The notes under the pieces are model-generated. The model saw nothing but the letters and a program-made list of their open reading frames with translations. It made no database searches and was not told where the DNA came from. The translations under genes and the position numbers were made by a program. 64,000 bases of DNA from NCBI GenBank assembly GCA_013399895.1, contig VXBA01002618.1, positions 731,540 through 795,539 of the forward strand, written 5' to 3'. Positions 19,481-34,577 of this stretch are shown in pieces; within the stretch, counting starts at the first letter, position 1, and each line of letters opens with the position of its first letter. The DNA comes from Serilophus lunatus (lineage: Eukaryota > Chordata > Aves > Passeriformes > Eurylaimidae).

Positions 19481-22400
19481 GTTGGATTTGCATACTAAAT
19501 ATCTCGTGCCTTCAGACATAAAAGTCTGAGGTTTTCCGTAACAAATGACGCTTAAATACCTTTACCAGGGGGGCTTGAGCTTAACCACCATGTGCATGTT
19601 TAAACAACAGTGCCAGTCCCAGAATGAATGTGCCACTGATTTCCACACAGGAAAATTAAGCCACTGGAGCTGCGTAACTACTGTCCTGATCCTTAAAAAC
19701 ATCCTGTCCTTTCTAAATTAGATTAAGAAATGACATGCAAAAATCAGCACTGATTATTCAGGAAAGATGTTCCAAAGCAAACTCTCACAGGACAATTGAA
19801 TTTGTGACTTTGGAACAATTAGCTGCTAAAAGATGCAGAAATAAGATGGATCAACTGAGTGAAGCCTGGCAGCCAGGGGACAACTTACAGCATCTGCCGC
19901 CTGCTGCCACAGCCAGAAAAATCCTATAAAATACTTGTTATGTATAAAAAGTACTCAATCTAAAGTAAGAAGAAAAGTGTAGAGATACTGGGTATCTGCA
20001 CATGCAACCCCTTCCTCACAGTTACACAAGGTACCAGAAGACATCTTCTGGTTTCAAATGCACCATCTTGCCAGCAGCCAGCCATTTCTGCCAACATTAA
20101 AAAAAGAGAAATGCTTTCCAAGATTGCTACAAAGGTTGCGTTCTACTTGTCTTACGAAGGTTATCTGGAAATTAAAGTTTAAAGCCTTCATTTCATACTG
20201 AATAATCTGGAGGAAGCAGCTTGTGTGAGTGACACAACTTGGACAGCTGCACACTGTCAGCTCTCACTGGAGCACAGGACTAAACCAGAGCTGAACCACT
20301 GAGTTCTCTCTCCATCTTACTGTCTGATCTGTACCTTCTCCAGGCTCTGCAAATCTGGTCCTCGAGGCCAAACCAAGGCAAAGAAATCCATATGTTACTT
20401 CTAGCAGGATCTGGGTTACACTCCTCTGTTTTCTCATTCAATGTGGCTGCTATTACTCCACTGACCCTGCAGATAAGCTACTGCTGAGAAGCAGAGGAGG
20501 AAACTTGGGTGGATGAATATAGGCAAGTATCAACAATTAATTCCTGTGAATGATGACAGAAAGCCAAGAAGAGTCAGACATGAAAAATGTGTGTTAAATC
20601 TCTTACAAAAAGAACAAACCCAGCTCCTTTTGGGTGGTGGCAGTTCTAAAAATCACAAGCCTGGAGGGGAAAAAAAGAGACAAAAACTCAAAACAAGAAC
20701 AAAAAAACAGAAGCCAAAACACGATCATTCAATTTCTTGAGTCTTATCAGTGCACACTTCCAGGGAGCTGGGTTTTTTTGATATTAGAAGTGTATATGCT
20801 TCCCTTCCATCAACACGAAACATTATGTTGCCTTCATGCCAAAGCTTTCATTTTGTTAAAACTGGTTAAAACAAGTTTGTCAGGAGAAAAGGACCAAACA
20901 TCATCTGGTTGCACAAATTCTCAGGATGCTATTAATAAAAACATGAGAAGTTTACAAGCATTAAGAAAGATAACTTTGTCTTTGTTGAGCTGCAGATAAG
21001 AACCACTGCTTCTGAGCATGCTATATCTAGAACAGTGATTTAAGGTCTACCCAAGAACACGAATATAAAAAACTGTGTATGGGAATTAGAAAGTAACACT
21101 ACAGATATATAGTCCTTTATGGTGAAAGTTCTTGCAAAGCTTCTTGTTTTTTCAAGAAAGTGGTTTTGTTTTCCTGCCCAAGTAGTCTCTGAAGGTTACA
21201 CTAGGTATCACTTAGTCAGCCAGGGTCCCAAGAATCTTATTTGAAATTGGATTCTTATGCGAAGTGGCTGAAGCATGAAAGAGGTTGCTCAGCAACTGAA
21301 ATGCTGTATGCACATATACCAGCCACTTTCTGTGTCACGTTCCTCCAGCAATGCATTGCTGAAGTACAAAAAGGTATCTTAAAAGATTTGCAACCAATTC
21401 CATTTACATCACCTTTCTGAGGGCTCTTTCTTCAGAAGGAAAGAAAGGATGAAGAACTTTAAAGCAGAAAAACTGCACCCAAGCAGGTGATTGAGAGAGA
21501 GGCTGCAAGCTAGAGACTAGAAGCAGGTTTAGCAGTCACACACTGTGGTGTCACACAGCAGAACGAGACCTCTGCAGAGCACGGGAGAGCTGCTGCAGGA
21601 ATTCATTAAAAACCAGGCCTGCTTAAGCTGTATCTGTGACTTCTTGCTGTCCATGTGCTGCACTTCCAATGGTGCCAGGAGTTTTAACAGTGACAAAGTG
21701 GAAGCATTTCCCCTTTGCCTGTCTATAAACACCAAGAAATATCTTCATCCTCTCTGCACAAACCCCACAGAGACGAAAGCTGCAACTTGCCATTCAGGGG
21801 TTTATTTTCAGTTGTGGCAGTGACTGCTCACCCTCCCTCCAGAGCCAGGATGGGCACTGGGACATGGCACCTGCATCTCAAATAGCTGCCAGGCTGCCGT
21901 GGCACAGAAAGGGGTGCCAGAGCCACTTGGTTGTGGCCATGAAGTCCAAGTGGGAGCAAACGTAGCCTAGCTGGCACTAGGACAAGCATAGCAGCTTTCC
22001 TCCCAAAGCCTACAGCAAAAGAAATAGCCCTTCTTCCTCTTCACTATCACATGAATCACTGTGTCCTCAGGCTTTAAAGAAGTGGCTATTTTTAGCAAGG
22101 TGTAAAAGGAAGATGTTTTATTTGAAAATGGATATGCTAGCTGGCAAGGCTGATCAAGCAGCTGGTTTAGGATGCACTTACGAACACTTATGAAGGCAGA
22201 AAAACATGGGCAAGAGGCAAGTGGCTGCACTGTGGCAGAGGCACAGGCACTTGTCACGCATGGCCTCGACAGCAAGGTGGTCGTGCTTCTAGGGGGGGAA
22301 AAAAACTCTGGGAAGAAACAGTTTGCACCTCAAGACAGAATTTTCTGAGCTGTGGCAATGCTGCTGCTTGTGTCCCTGCCAACTCTCAGGGCAGTGCAAG

Positions 22401-25400
22401 CATCTGGCAAACACTAGTGAAGGGGCTCAGAGCCTCCACCCTGACAAAACCTGCCACCTCGATAGAGACATCAGGATAATAAACAGCACCAGATCAAACA
22501 TAAACCTTAAAGTCATCACAAAATCAGCTTTTCTTGAGGAACAAATGCTTTCCCAAAAAAGCAGGAATGTTTTTTTGGGGTTGAGATAATGAGAATGTAT
22601 TATTTATGACACCATTTCTTATATTGTAATCTACAAGAAACTTTGTGACCATGTAGCATTTATAAGGATCTTTGTTATTTAAATTCAGTGCTCTGTCTCT
22701 TTATAACACATATGATTATCTGCAGCAATAATCTGAGTCAAATCTGTCACTGAGACATCTGGGTGGGAGTGGATAACTGGGTTTAGGACTCCCTGTCTGG
22801 AACTGAATCTCCCCAGAGGGAACCATTTTTCCCAGTTTCACCTTTATCTTACAATTTTTCAAACTCAAAATACACTAGTTCAATCTCACAAATGTAATGC
22901 TGCAGAGCCCACTTTTGGTTTTTGGTCTGACAGACACAAATGCGTTGTGTTTGCTTCAGATGGTACAGACAGCATTATTTGCTACTGCTGCTGGTTAAAA
23001 CTCTACCTATAAACTGGTTTCCCCTACTCCCACTGTCGCTCACTGAACACATTTTCAGTTCTTAGATCCTGGAGCAGGGTCTGCCTTCACTGGCTCTGAT
23101 CACAGTCAAATGCTCTGGGTTTCAGTAAATTCTAACACAATTTTACAGTCACGCTGAACCATCTCCTCATTCCATCCTCACTGAAGACAGAAGGAAGCAT
23201 TAAAAAATAAAGTTGTCTGAACACTGATTTTTCTCTTAGCTTCTACCTTTATTCAAGCCCTTCCCTAGGATGCAGGAGGGATTTTTTTATTTCTATGCAT
23301 GCCAAGTTGCATTTTAATTTATCCATCTAACTTTGGCAGAGGAAGAACAGTTTAGAAATATTTAGGCAGAAGAAATGCTTTGGCAGAACTGCATCCAATT
23401 CTTTCTAGGTGGAAACTTTAATGTTTTTCATAAATTTAGAGAGGATTAATATAATAGTTAAAGGTGCACATAGTCTTGCTGACTAAAAGGAAAACTAATC
23501 ACATTTTACCTGTCTTCACACGTCAGTACTCATGGGAGGCTCTGATAGACAAGAACAAAAAGTATTTCATCAAAGCTGTGAAATTTTGACATTTATTGAC
23601 AAACATTTATGAATGTATCATTTTTCAAAGAAAAAGATCTGCTTCTAGCATGTAATGTAATAAAATTGAGCGCTTTGTAGCTTCAGAATATATCTGCAAT
23701 TCATTTCAAATGAACTTGCCATTGCAACTTCAAAAATCTGGATGCACATTTGAAGGGCAAACTTTAGTGCCCTGTTATTCAAAACAATTTCTGTTGAGAA
23801 AGAAAAGCCAAACAGCAATAATGTGAAGAGGAATAATTTGAAAGATGCATAACACTTTATTTGATGACAATGCAGAACTCCTCTTTATGACTGATCCATT
23901 CCTACAATTTAACCCTGAACATACCACCAGCAGCAGTGAGAGAGATGTTCAGAACAAACAATGTCACAACTTTAGGAGTTCACAAAGCAAAAGTTGTAGA
24001 CTACAGTCATTTGTTAGGGGTATTTCAAGTGATTTTGCAACAGTTTCTTCCTCTTAACAGCCTGTACAACTCCAAAAATGCAAACTAAGCCATAAAGATG
24101 AAAATTAGCAGAGGAAGTCAAACTTCAGGAAATCTTTTTTATGGAACAGCATTTCAAAATACTTAAAACAGTCACTTTTAACATTAAGAATTTAGCAACT
24201 TTGTGCCTCACAGCTGATGAAGTTGTGCAAAGACCTGGGAAGAGAGCCAGTGTAGTACAATTGATGGGGAGCTTTTGCTTTGGTAACAGGTTACAGCCCT
24301 TTTGGATTTCACACAATAAAAGGAAGCCTATCCCAAGTTCCCATCCCTCCACCAGCAATTAAGAACACAATCCCCACTAATTAGAAACCAAAGGGCAGCA
24401 ATTTCTCCCCAACCCAAGACAGATGGCCAGAAGTTTCCACAGAGGTTCCTCAATCTTTGAAAGATATCTGCTACACTTGGGCCTACGGAAGAAAAACGCA
24501 GAAGTGAACAAGAAGTTACAGGCAGAAAAGCCTGTTGCCTTTTTCAAAAAGAAAGCCTACCTCTGCATCCTCATTACTCCCACTGTTTTATCACTCTCCT
24601 TGCCCTGCAGATAATTTCTGTGAACCAGAACCAACCTTTGGCTGCAACTGGCAGCAGAGGCAAGGACTGCAAGTCAAATGCCAGAGTAACAAATGTGCTG
24701 AAAAACACATCTTTATCTAAGAAACTCAACTCACCAAACACAGATGCTCAAACCAGAGTTAGTCAGCTGGATTCTGGTTACAACTGAAAAAGAAAGGTGA
24801 TGTCTAACTCAGAATAAGATCAGTGGTGCCACGGAAAGGCCTGAATTTCCTCCATAGACTAACAGGAATCCAGGGCTAACTAGGTAGTGGTCTGAAGCTA
24901 GGCAGGACACATACCACCAGTAGACAAAAACAAATGGTCTTCTGGTATATTTCAGCCTCCCCCCCCCCCAAATAAAAAACTTAAACAAACCAACATGAAA
25001 AAACAAAAAGAAAAAAGAGAGAAACAATGCTTCTCTCATTTGTCCATGGAGAACTTCACCTCCTTCTCTCCCTGCACACCCACAAGTAACACCAGAGCTT
25101 GTCTGCTCTTCAAGAAACCCTTGGGACAGGAGATCTTTTGAGTGAGTAGTCTAGATGACAGAATGTAGCACAAGAACAGCAGAAGAGCATTTTCTATGTT
25201 TTAACAGCACCACGTATTAGGAGCAAAAGTTACAGTGGAAAACTTCAGTGGTTTTAGCTGGGACTTGTTTTATCTGTACCTTGGCTCCCTTCCACCTTCA
25301 GGTTTAGTCCAAATCTTACATAAACTAGACAGACCAATATTATCTAGTTTGGAGAACATAGCCTTTAGCCATTAAATTGGCAAAACTGCACTGAGTTAAT

Positions 25401-27024
25401 CCGCCTCCTCCACAGGCAGGACAAGAGCACCGTGTGTTAATGAAGAGCCTCTGAAGCAGCACAGCATATCCTTTAATCCACTGCCTCATCGTGCCTGAGC
25501 ACAGCCCATCTAACCGAGCCTGGTTTCGCCCTGCCAGCAGGGTCCCATGTGCTGGGGAGGCTGCAGGCTCTGTGTGGGTAAGGGCAGCAACTGTGGTCAG
25601 GCCTGTGGTCTCCATCCTCCTGCACAGAAACTGTACCAACTTCCCCATTCGGTCCATGCAGCAAAACACTGCCAACAGGTAGAACAAATGTTTGCTAGAA
25701 AGTGCAGATAGAACCTAAACTGCCTTGACAGGCCTGAATTAATGCCTAAATTAACTACTGAGAGCACAGCCTCTTTACAATAAAGTAATTGAATGGTTAA
25801 ATGCTTCAATTCATAAACACACACATATTTGATTTATTGGGCATACTGCCAATCAGAGAGGCCTAACTGGTGGAGATTAAAAAACAAAAAGAAAGAAAGA
25901 CCCCTAGGGTTATGCAAATCCACCATGGGTCTCTGGCAGAACTGTCTCCCGAGAATGCTCCACCGAATTTTTAATAGAAGTATTGTCTGAAAATACGTGC
26001 TTTGTAAGCAAGCAAAATAGAATGTTACTTATCCATACTGTAAATGCCTAATGGCATCCTCCTACTGTTAAGAAAGTGATTTAGGGTGTGGTGCATTTTT
26101 TTGGTTTTGTTCTTGTTTTTTTCAAGTATTTGAAAGATGCAAAATGTTTGGAATACTACATTAATGTAAGAGCAATACACAGGAAAATACTCCAACGAAT
26201 TTTTAAAGAAAGCCTTGACTGGACTCCATTGCAATTCATGCTAGAAAATCCTTCAATGCTACAGCATTTCAGCAGAGATCATCATCACCAAGAGTTTATA
26301 GGAAAGAAGATGCATTTAATTGCAAGTTACTATAAAAGCAAATTGGGAGAATTTTTAACCAGGGACTGGCATCACGGCTGCATTCTCTCATCTCTCCTCT
26401 TTGGTACTGCCATTGCAGAGAGACATTTCAGGCACAGTATCCCTTAAAATGTCAAGACTTTGATTTTTACCAAGGTAAGACTCTTAAGGTTACGTCCGGG
26501 CTGCAGTTGCTAGTACAACTGCTGCTCTTCTACAAATATTTAAAGCTAGCTTTAAAGAACTCCTTGTCTTCAGTGGCTTTGAAGAAGTCCTCGGTTAACA
26601 GCTCGTAAGTCAGGCACGCACATGAAGCTCAGCTGCACAACCATCTTGAGCAGCCAGACAAATGCAAAGTCAGCCACTGCAGAGTTTTCAGGTGAAATGG
26701 TGAAGCTTGAGTGAGCGGTAGTGTAAAGAGATCTGCTCTCTATGGAGTCTTACCTCTGCACCTTATTGGAAAAAAATAGTAACAAATAATAACAATATCC
26801 TCCTGTCATTAGTATCTCCAGACTCCCCACAGCCGCAGGAGGGGAAGCTGGGCTCTGACCTCTGCACCAGCTCACTAAAATTGTTTCCTTCCCAGCTCCA
26901 ACTACCTGCCTGATAGCCTATCAGAAGCACCAAGGCTGCATTGGTGTCCTGGCCACACAAGCTATTTCGCTGGCTGATGTGTTAGTCAATCACTGTTTTT
27001 GACTAATGTCAAATGCTACAGAGA

Positions 27025-27110
27025 GTCACATAGTATTCTGAATTGGAAGGGACGCACAAGGATCATCGAGTCCAGCTCTTAAGTGAATGGCCTCTATATG
27101 CTTGCTAACT
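27025..27110 (-). repeat. Short CR1 3'-end fragment
   Basis: 'cacatagtattctgaattgg' followed by 'aagggacgcacaaggatcat' and 'cgagtccagctctta' is the common avian CR1 3' tail read in inverse orientation. Only about 85 bases can be recognised. Confidence 0.65.
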
Positions 27111-29933
27111 ACCAAACACTGAAAAATCTTCATTAACAAAGTCTGGTAATCTACCGCAGAGTTTAACTGAAGAAGGCAAATTTGAGGACCTTTGCAATGT
27201 GAAAAGCTGTTTTTCCTGTAGCTAGGAGATCACAGATCATACAGTCCTGCTCCCCAGGCACTTCCACTACTTTTCAACATGCAATGTCACTGTATGGTTA
27301 CAGCTCTCTCTTCTTGCAGCTGTTCTCTTAAAATTCAGGAGGAGATGCACTCTGCCTGCTTCTCTGATCAGCCACTGAACGAGGACATTTAAATGGGAAG
27401 TGTGAATTTTATCAGAAGAGCAGCAAATCTTCTGCAGATGTGCATTTCATTATCTGGAGCATGTCATAGGTGCTTCTTTGTTGCATTTCAAAAAATAGGG
27501 ACAGTAACAGAAGCCCTATAGTACAGAAATAAACTCAGCATGTGTCCCAGCCAACACTCTCTTTTGATAAGTCTGTGTCCTTGTAACGTTTTCAGCTCAA
27601 TAAAAACTTCTAGGACACTATCTATTTGCTGAGTAGCAAATGCAGGTAGAGAAACGTTCCCAAGCACCCTTCACTTACCAACACTACTATATAAAACCAA
27701 ATTCTATTCTGACACATAAGAAAGTCAAGCAAATGGCACAAGCATGGGTTTTCAAACTGCTTTTCCCACACATTTTATGTACAAAACGATCACAGCAGTT
27801 ATTTTAAGTCTGTATGCAGAAACTATCTTTTAAGCGTCACAGAAGTAACTTGCCAACATTCAGAAAACCAAATCCTCTCAAGCAGATTAAAGAGGGAAAT
27901 GTGCTCTACTCAGTACTGAAGCTCCCCCAGCTAGTTTTCTGCCATCTTTTTCACACAGGATTGTGAAACACAGTAGCTTGAGTCTTGGAAAGCAGCTCTG
28001 AACTGCTGAGCTTGCTGTCACAACCATGTCAAGAAATTTTAATTGATTGCCTCCTGGCTGTCACAGTCCATGCATAGTGTGCTTTTACCACCTCCAATAA
28101 AAGGATTAGGAACCAACCAGCAGGTGACAAGCTCAAGCAGAGGTACTTAACCTTTCCCACAATGTGCAACTGAGCTGTGAAAATCCTTGCTGTAAGATGC
28201 TGTGGACACCTGAAGTCAGCATGTGTTTAAAAGTGAAGTGTTCAAGTTCATGGAAGAGAATTACAAGAATGGTTAATAAATATGGAGAAATCACCCCCAG
28301 CTCAGGAAGTTTTCAAGCTGCAAATACTCGGGAGACTGGGAGACAGTGCTGTGGGAGTGTAATGAAAAACTGTTCCATTTTGTGTACTCTTCCTTCAGTA
28401 TCTTCCCACGGCCACTGTCAGAGACAGGACACTGAGTTTCCATCTGACCCACTGTTTCTGCCCTAATGCTGTCATATATTTGCAGCAGATTGGTTCTACT
28501 ACTTATCCTATAAATCCTATTTAAAAATAGAACTTATTTTCTAGTAAGAGATAGGAATTGGCATCCCCCAAACAAGGAGACATTTTAACTAAACTAGACC
28601 ATTGTAGAAATAAGCATTGTGCTAATCCAGTCTATAAGATGCAGCCCACATTATGGAACTCCTTAGTGCCTAGGTGCCTACACTGTCTGTTCAACACAGG
28701 TGGTATCCTATAATTTACTTCAGAATCTTAAGTACATTACACTTTAACTTTTTAATAACACTAGCTTTTGGAAGCAAATGTTATTCTTCCCCTTCTCTGA
28801 ATGCACCTCATTCAGAGTTCTATCAATTTAAATCTGAAAAAGGTATAGAAAAAAAAAACACCCCTAAGCATTAAAACACGAAGGCAATACACTTATGAAC
28901 CACCCCTGCTCACCTGATGGCCAGGTGATGTTTGTTTAGATAAGATGGTATCTAACTGTAAGAATATAAGCACACATTGGCTATGCTACCTCACCAGGAA
29001 GAACTTTAGCTAAGCTGGTAACATTAACACTCAAGACAATATCAAAATATTAAAACATGGGGCTGATATAAGGTTTCTAATTTATGGCAAACAAAACTTG
29101 TGGTCAACGTTCCTTAAAATTTTAAGTTAATCCTCTTAAAAGCTTGTAAAAGAAAATAAGAAGCCTCCTTGGCACAAGTTTCTCGGACAAATGCTCATGC
29201 ACAATTGATGACCACTGACCATTTTGCTACAGTACAAATAATGTAAGGAATGCTGATGCTGTTCTCCTAGCTCTGCCTGGAAAGGGATAGTCCTAGATGT
29301 CCAAAAGGAGCAATGTCTTCCTGCTTCAAGAGAAGCATCCTTTTTTGCCATCTTTCTTTGGTCGATGACTCAAACAGGAAGAATGTGCCAGATGAAAAAT
29401 AAAATCTCCCTGACTAACACGCTTTTACTTCTAGCCTAAAGGTACAATTTCCAAGAGCAAGCGCCTCGCTGTCTAAGCCAGGATTTTAAGCCCCTTTTGA
29501 TTAGTTAACTCGTAAGCATTTTTCAGGGGGAGGTGGCACCCATGCCATGCCTCTGAGTTTACTGAAGTTGTCTTAAGCAGTCTCCTTGAAAGAAGTCCAG
29601 AAAAATCTTGTAAGTGCTAGGGCCACAGATGGAAAACCACGGGCAAGCCCTTTTGATTCTTCACCTGATAGGAAATCCTAAAACGGTCACCAGTTAGAGA
29701 AAATTATTTCTCCAAGGAGTGTCGTTTGCAATGGCTGCAGACTGTTTCACAGTGAGCAGGGAGCTAACACACCAACTGTTCTACATTTGATTTCTCTGGG
29801 AGAGGTCTGGGGAAGACACATACAGAGGAAAGGCTTCATCTCAATAGCACATTCACAAGCCACCAACTTGCTGGAATGACCACAAGAATACTTGCAGTCA
29901 GGCAGTTTCTTTCTCCTTCTTCTTTTTTTTTTT

Positions 29934-29934
29934 N
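29934..29934. other. Single ambiguous base at end of a T tract
   Basis: One N follows an 11-base T run (29923-29933). This is a typical unresolved homopolymer call and has no biological meaning by itself. Confidence 0.9.
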
Positions 29935-32900
29935 TAAGAGAACATTTTGCATCTTAAGCTACATCTTACCACAGTGAGTCATTAGTGAGATACATCTTCA
30001 AAACAGGCTGACTTAACGTAGCTGAGCTGGTGGCAGCTAAGACACAAGATACAAATGTGTCTTCCTCATGGGGCTTAAAAGAGCTGCTGATTTTCAAAAA
30101 CAAAGATTCTCAACTTTTAGAGAAGATTTATTGCATGTAAATACAAAGACCTGTCCAGAGACAGACCAGCTATTCCTGCTCTCTCCAGCCACCCAGGCCA
30201 GAAGATTGACAGAACTTCAGGTTTACCTTCAGTCTCGGAGCTGACAGGTGCTACCATCTCCTCAGATTACTCTTACTAAGAGGGCTTTTGCTATAGTTTG
30301 GTGAATTAATATCTCTACAAACAAAGCACCAGCAAGTATTACAGAAATAAACTCACTTAATTTATAGCCTGCATGAATAAAGACCTCTGTAGCTATGGAA
30401 GAGTGATTAACACGCACTGCCTAATGAGGTTCTCCACTGTGCTCCAGTTCACTTGCCCTTTCTCCTAATGAAGTCACCAAAGCCAAACTGAGACCTTTTC
30501 ATCAAAGTTCACAGCCTTTACTTGCAACCAGCTTAGGTCTTTACAGACAGAAGTTAGACCATGCAACGAGTATTCCAACTTTTCTGGGAAATAAGAACAG
30601 ACGCCATAGACCTCCCTTCTCAAACAAGACGAATTAATCATGTTGGAGGGCTGAATGCTGCCTCTATGTATTCATGAGACACAGCTTAACCCAAAGGAGT
30701 GTCCCATACAAAACAGCAACAGCACTGGATAGTCAAACTGCTTTTGCTTGTATGGCAAGTTTCTGTTGGATAAATAGGTCAAGTAACTACACCTTTATCT
30801 AATACTGTCTGCATAAGTGGCCTAAAGAGCAGGGGCATGGAGGGAGACCTTCCTTCCACCACCACTCCCCTGTTGCTTTTCTAAGCCATGTGTGAAATAC
30901 AGTTCCAGCATAGCCTCCATGGGTGCAGCCTGCTCTCTTTCCACTTGTCCTCTGCTCAGGTGGAACAAGAACCAAGCTCCATCTCCCCTGAAGAACAACA
31001 ATGCTGGCTGCAGGCTCCTTCAACCTTTAATTAAGTTGGCCTTTTCAACCAACACACCTTTCCTCCTAACTGCCTGTGAAGTGCCAGCACAGAAGTGAGA
31101 CAAGTTTTAAATTCCTGGAATAAAAGCCACTTATTTCCAAGTGGATTATACCCGAGTGACCCCTGATGTTATTGCCTCATCCAATAATGCAAAACTTGAA
31201 GTATTTTTTGTTTGGGTTTTCTGGAGGGAACAGAAGATGAGAATATTTTCTGCAGCATTAATATGGCATAAACTAGTTGGGAGTTTTTCTGGTTCACCCC
31301 TACTACTGCATTTGTTTAAATGTGGAGACTGCAAAATGTAAAAATATTAAACATGGTGGAGAAACAGAACTAAAAAAACCCACAAGTAAGAACACAAAAG
31401 GCCATGTCTGATTCTAGTGCAGATGCATTAGAGCCTATCTTCTGGATTTCAGAGGGAGAAGCTAACCACTCAGAATGACCTGTTGACTAATGAACAACAT
31501 GCACCTCAAGTGTTCCTCAAGTGTTTTGATGTGTCTCCTACCAGTAGGGACTGGAAGTTTCTGCTGCAGGATACTAAGAGTCATGACTTAGAGTTTTCTA
31601 GCAGTAGTGGTCTGGAGTGAAAACAGCTGACTGAAAGAGGACTTGAAACATGGGTGCTCAAACAGCTGCCACTGCACCCAATGGGTGTTTCAATCAGCTT
31701 TTGGAAGGAACAGAACAAGCCAGTTCACAACAGAAGAGAAACGAGGTGCTTTAGCTTTAAATTTTTATTTATAGTGTGTTGTTGTCACCTTATGACTAGA
31801 CAACAACAGTGACAAATTCTGAGTGTCAACATGTTTCTACCACATATACACGTACTGTGTATAAGTTATGTGCATTGCCACTCTGAAGTCCAGCTCATGG
31901 AGTCAGCAGTACGGGTGCTTCCCCGTGAACAGCTGCCTTAATTTCCTAACTCTAAACCAGTTATCAGAGTAAGGCAATGAGGGCTCGCTACAATAATCAA
32001 ATCCTGATGCCAATTTCCAGAGAGAGAGTCAAGGTTTGCTCTGCCTGCTGAGTAGCCAGTGGGTATTTGCATGCAGGCAGGCACAGCTGACTTCAAGACA
32101 CAAAACATATTGTAGTAAAGCAACATTTCAAGTGTTCTTCCATGCTGGATGAGATCCAACTGGTGTCAGGTAGAATATTTAGACAGTGTGTAGGCGCTCC
32201 ATTTCATTAGAGGACTAATCAAATTTCTAAATGCTAGAACAAATTACTATTTCCACACCTCTAATCAGCAATGAGGGTGCTTTACTGAGAGGAATGTCAA
32301 TCAACTCAGAGGGATTATTTTTTATTTTTTTAGTTAATAGGCATAATTACTTTCAAACAGATTTAGAACCATATGGCCAAAACCCCTCCAGATACATTTA
32401 GACAATAATGTAACTCTATTCCCTTCACCACATGCAAAAGCAGGAGACATTAAACATATTTACAAGCACGTGCTATTAAATTAGGTTCAACACTGTTAAG
32501 ATACTGTCTTATTAAATAGTTTTGAACTGCACAACTCATACAGAGGAGAGAACATATGCTGGCTTTCAATTGTTTTGTTAGTAGCAGCCAGAGCAAATCC
32601 AATGCAATCATAAACTGCCCAGAGACAAATAAAAGATGATTTTGAGTAACCAGCTCTAATGGGTTAGACCAAGACAGCCAGTACTTCTTCACTGTCATCT
32701 CTGTCTTACAGAGGTTATATGGAATTGCTCAGAAAGATGAATTCTTTGAAAATGTTGAGTGAGGAGTCATTCTTTCAAACATTCCTCCCTTCTAAGGAAC
32801 AATTTAATTGATCCTTTAAAGTGTCAAGTGACTCTAGAAGAATTTGCAATTCTCTGTAGTTTCATGTCAAAACTAAGTTCAAAATTAATATGCTTTAAAA

Positions 32901-34452
32901 CAGCTAAACAATTACACATTTTGACTCCAAAGTGCAGTAATTGAGACAAATCGACAGTAATTATGATTTTATTGCTCTTTCTGAATAGAAGAAAACTTGA
33001 TTTTCAAGTGACCTTTTACTCTTCTTCCAAATGTCTTTTGCACTTGAAGAGATAACAGAGATCCGTGGCTTCAAAGAATTCTCAAGAATGCGAATTCTCC
33101 CAGCTTTCATACATGATAACCTAACATTTGTAAATGTTGGAAGACTTAAACCACAACCCAAGGGGTGGTCCACACACTGACCACACAATATTCTTGTGTG
33201 ATGCAGACTTGTTACCTCTGTTCCAGCCTACTCACAACACACGAAGACAGGAATACTTTATATTCCACTCCATTATCATTTTTTCCCACCTGATGCCCTG
33301 AGGAAAGGGACTGCAGGTAGCCTCACACCATTACCAAGTTCTCTAGCTTGGAGTCCATTAGAAATCCGTTGCTGGTCTAGCAAAACAAGATCCTTACCTT
33401 GAGAGAAATATGGAAGTCATTTACGACAACAAAAAGAGGCGTTTAATCAAGAGGTTGTACTTGTTTATTTATCTTACCCTAGTTCAGGTAGCCAGAAACA
33501 TTCAGGAGAGATTTAAGGTATCTGGCTAGATAAAGAGCACAGACCTACGTCTCTTATCCCGAGCACCATCATCTACACCCTGATCAGCCTCTCCCTAACT
33601 TAAGTCACTGACTGTCACAGGGATTGAGCCTGTGAAGAAAAAAGCCCATGCTTCAAAACACCTTACTTTCAATTTGAATAAAACATGAGAGTGAAGATAT
33701 TTGAATAAATCAATGGCTGATATGGTCTATAACAAGACCAAAATAGTTTCTCAGCTTCATAAACACGTAATATTAACTACCATCTACACCAGTATTTTGC
33801 CCCAACTGATGGTTATCTAATGTCTGATATGCAAAAGGCATCCTATAATAAAAATTTGAAACTAGTAGTTAAGAGAGACATTTAAAATTAATACACCTTG
33901 ATCATGGCCTCCCCTATTATCACTAACCCTAGTTTACCCAGGGTGGCATACCAAGAACCCCATAAAATGTCTTGAACTATCATGAATGCATTTCATGGAC
34001 TGACTGATAGGCAAACAGTCAGAAAAAAAATTTGAGGAGAGTATCCCTACCTCCCTGTAATGGCATTTCACAAGATATTTGACTCATCTGCATCATGCTC
34101 CCTATAGCTCCTACTTAAAGCACAAGGACTGCCACGCTGGGCTGCAGAGACAACAAGGGGAAGGACCTCTGCATACAAACAGGAACACCTGCAAAGAACA
34201 GAGAAATTAAACAGCATAAATTATTTCCATACAGGTTTTTCAAAAGCTGATGAGGTGCAATTTCTAATTAACTACGGTCTCCCTCCTGACAATACAAGTT
34301 TATTTTCTACTGAAAATGCCCCATTTCCCCCCAGTCTATCTTGACCCACTTAGACAAAAGCCAATAGTCAGCCTGGCCACACAAACTATGCTTGAGATTC
34401 CTCCTTATTCTTCAGCCCTGCAAATAGAAATCTACTAAAGTCTCCAGACCAA

Positions 34453-34480
34453 CTCCCCTAGCTACGAACAGCTAGGGGAG
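34453..34480. repeat. Perfect 11-bp inverted repeat, 6-base loop
   Basis: ctcccctagct (34453-34463) and agctaggggag (34470-34480) are exact complements around the loop acgaac. It would form a stable hairpin in either strand. It sits deep in SESN3 intron 1, away from splice sites, and shows no link to a recognised repeat. Confidence 0.85.
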
Positions 34481-34542
34481 AATTATGCCACTATCTTCTC
34501 TTGCTGAAATCTCCCCAGACAGAAAAAAAGATTCAAATAAAA

Positions 34543-34577
34543 AACTAAATGAGTATTAAAGAACTAAATGAGTATTA
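34543..34577. repeat. 16-base tandem duplication, 19-base period
   Basis: aactaaatgagtatta occurs at 34543-34558 and again exactly at 34562-34577, a recent small duplication in intron 1. A similar small imperfect pair (attcagaagtgatac / attctgaagtgatac) lies at 35279-35315. Confidence 0.85.

Noticed and set aside
26088..26447. 119-codon open frame in intron 1
   Set aside because: No domain or homologue recognised, single frame without splice context, length within chance expectation for A/T-rich DNA of this size.
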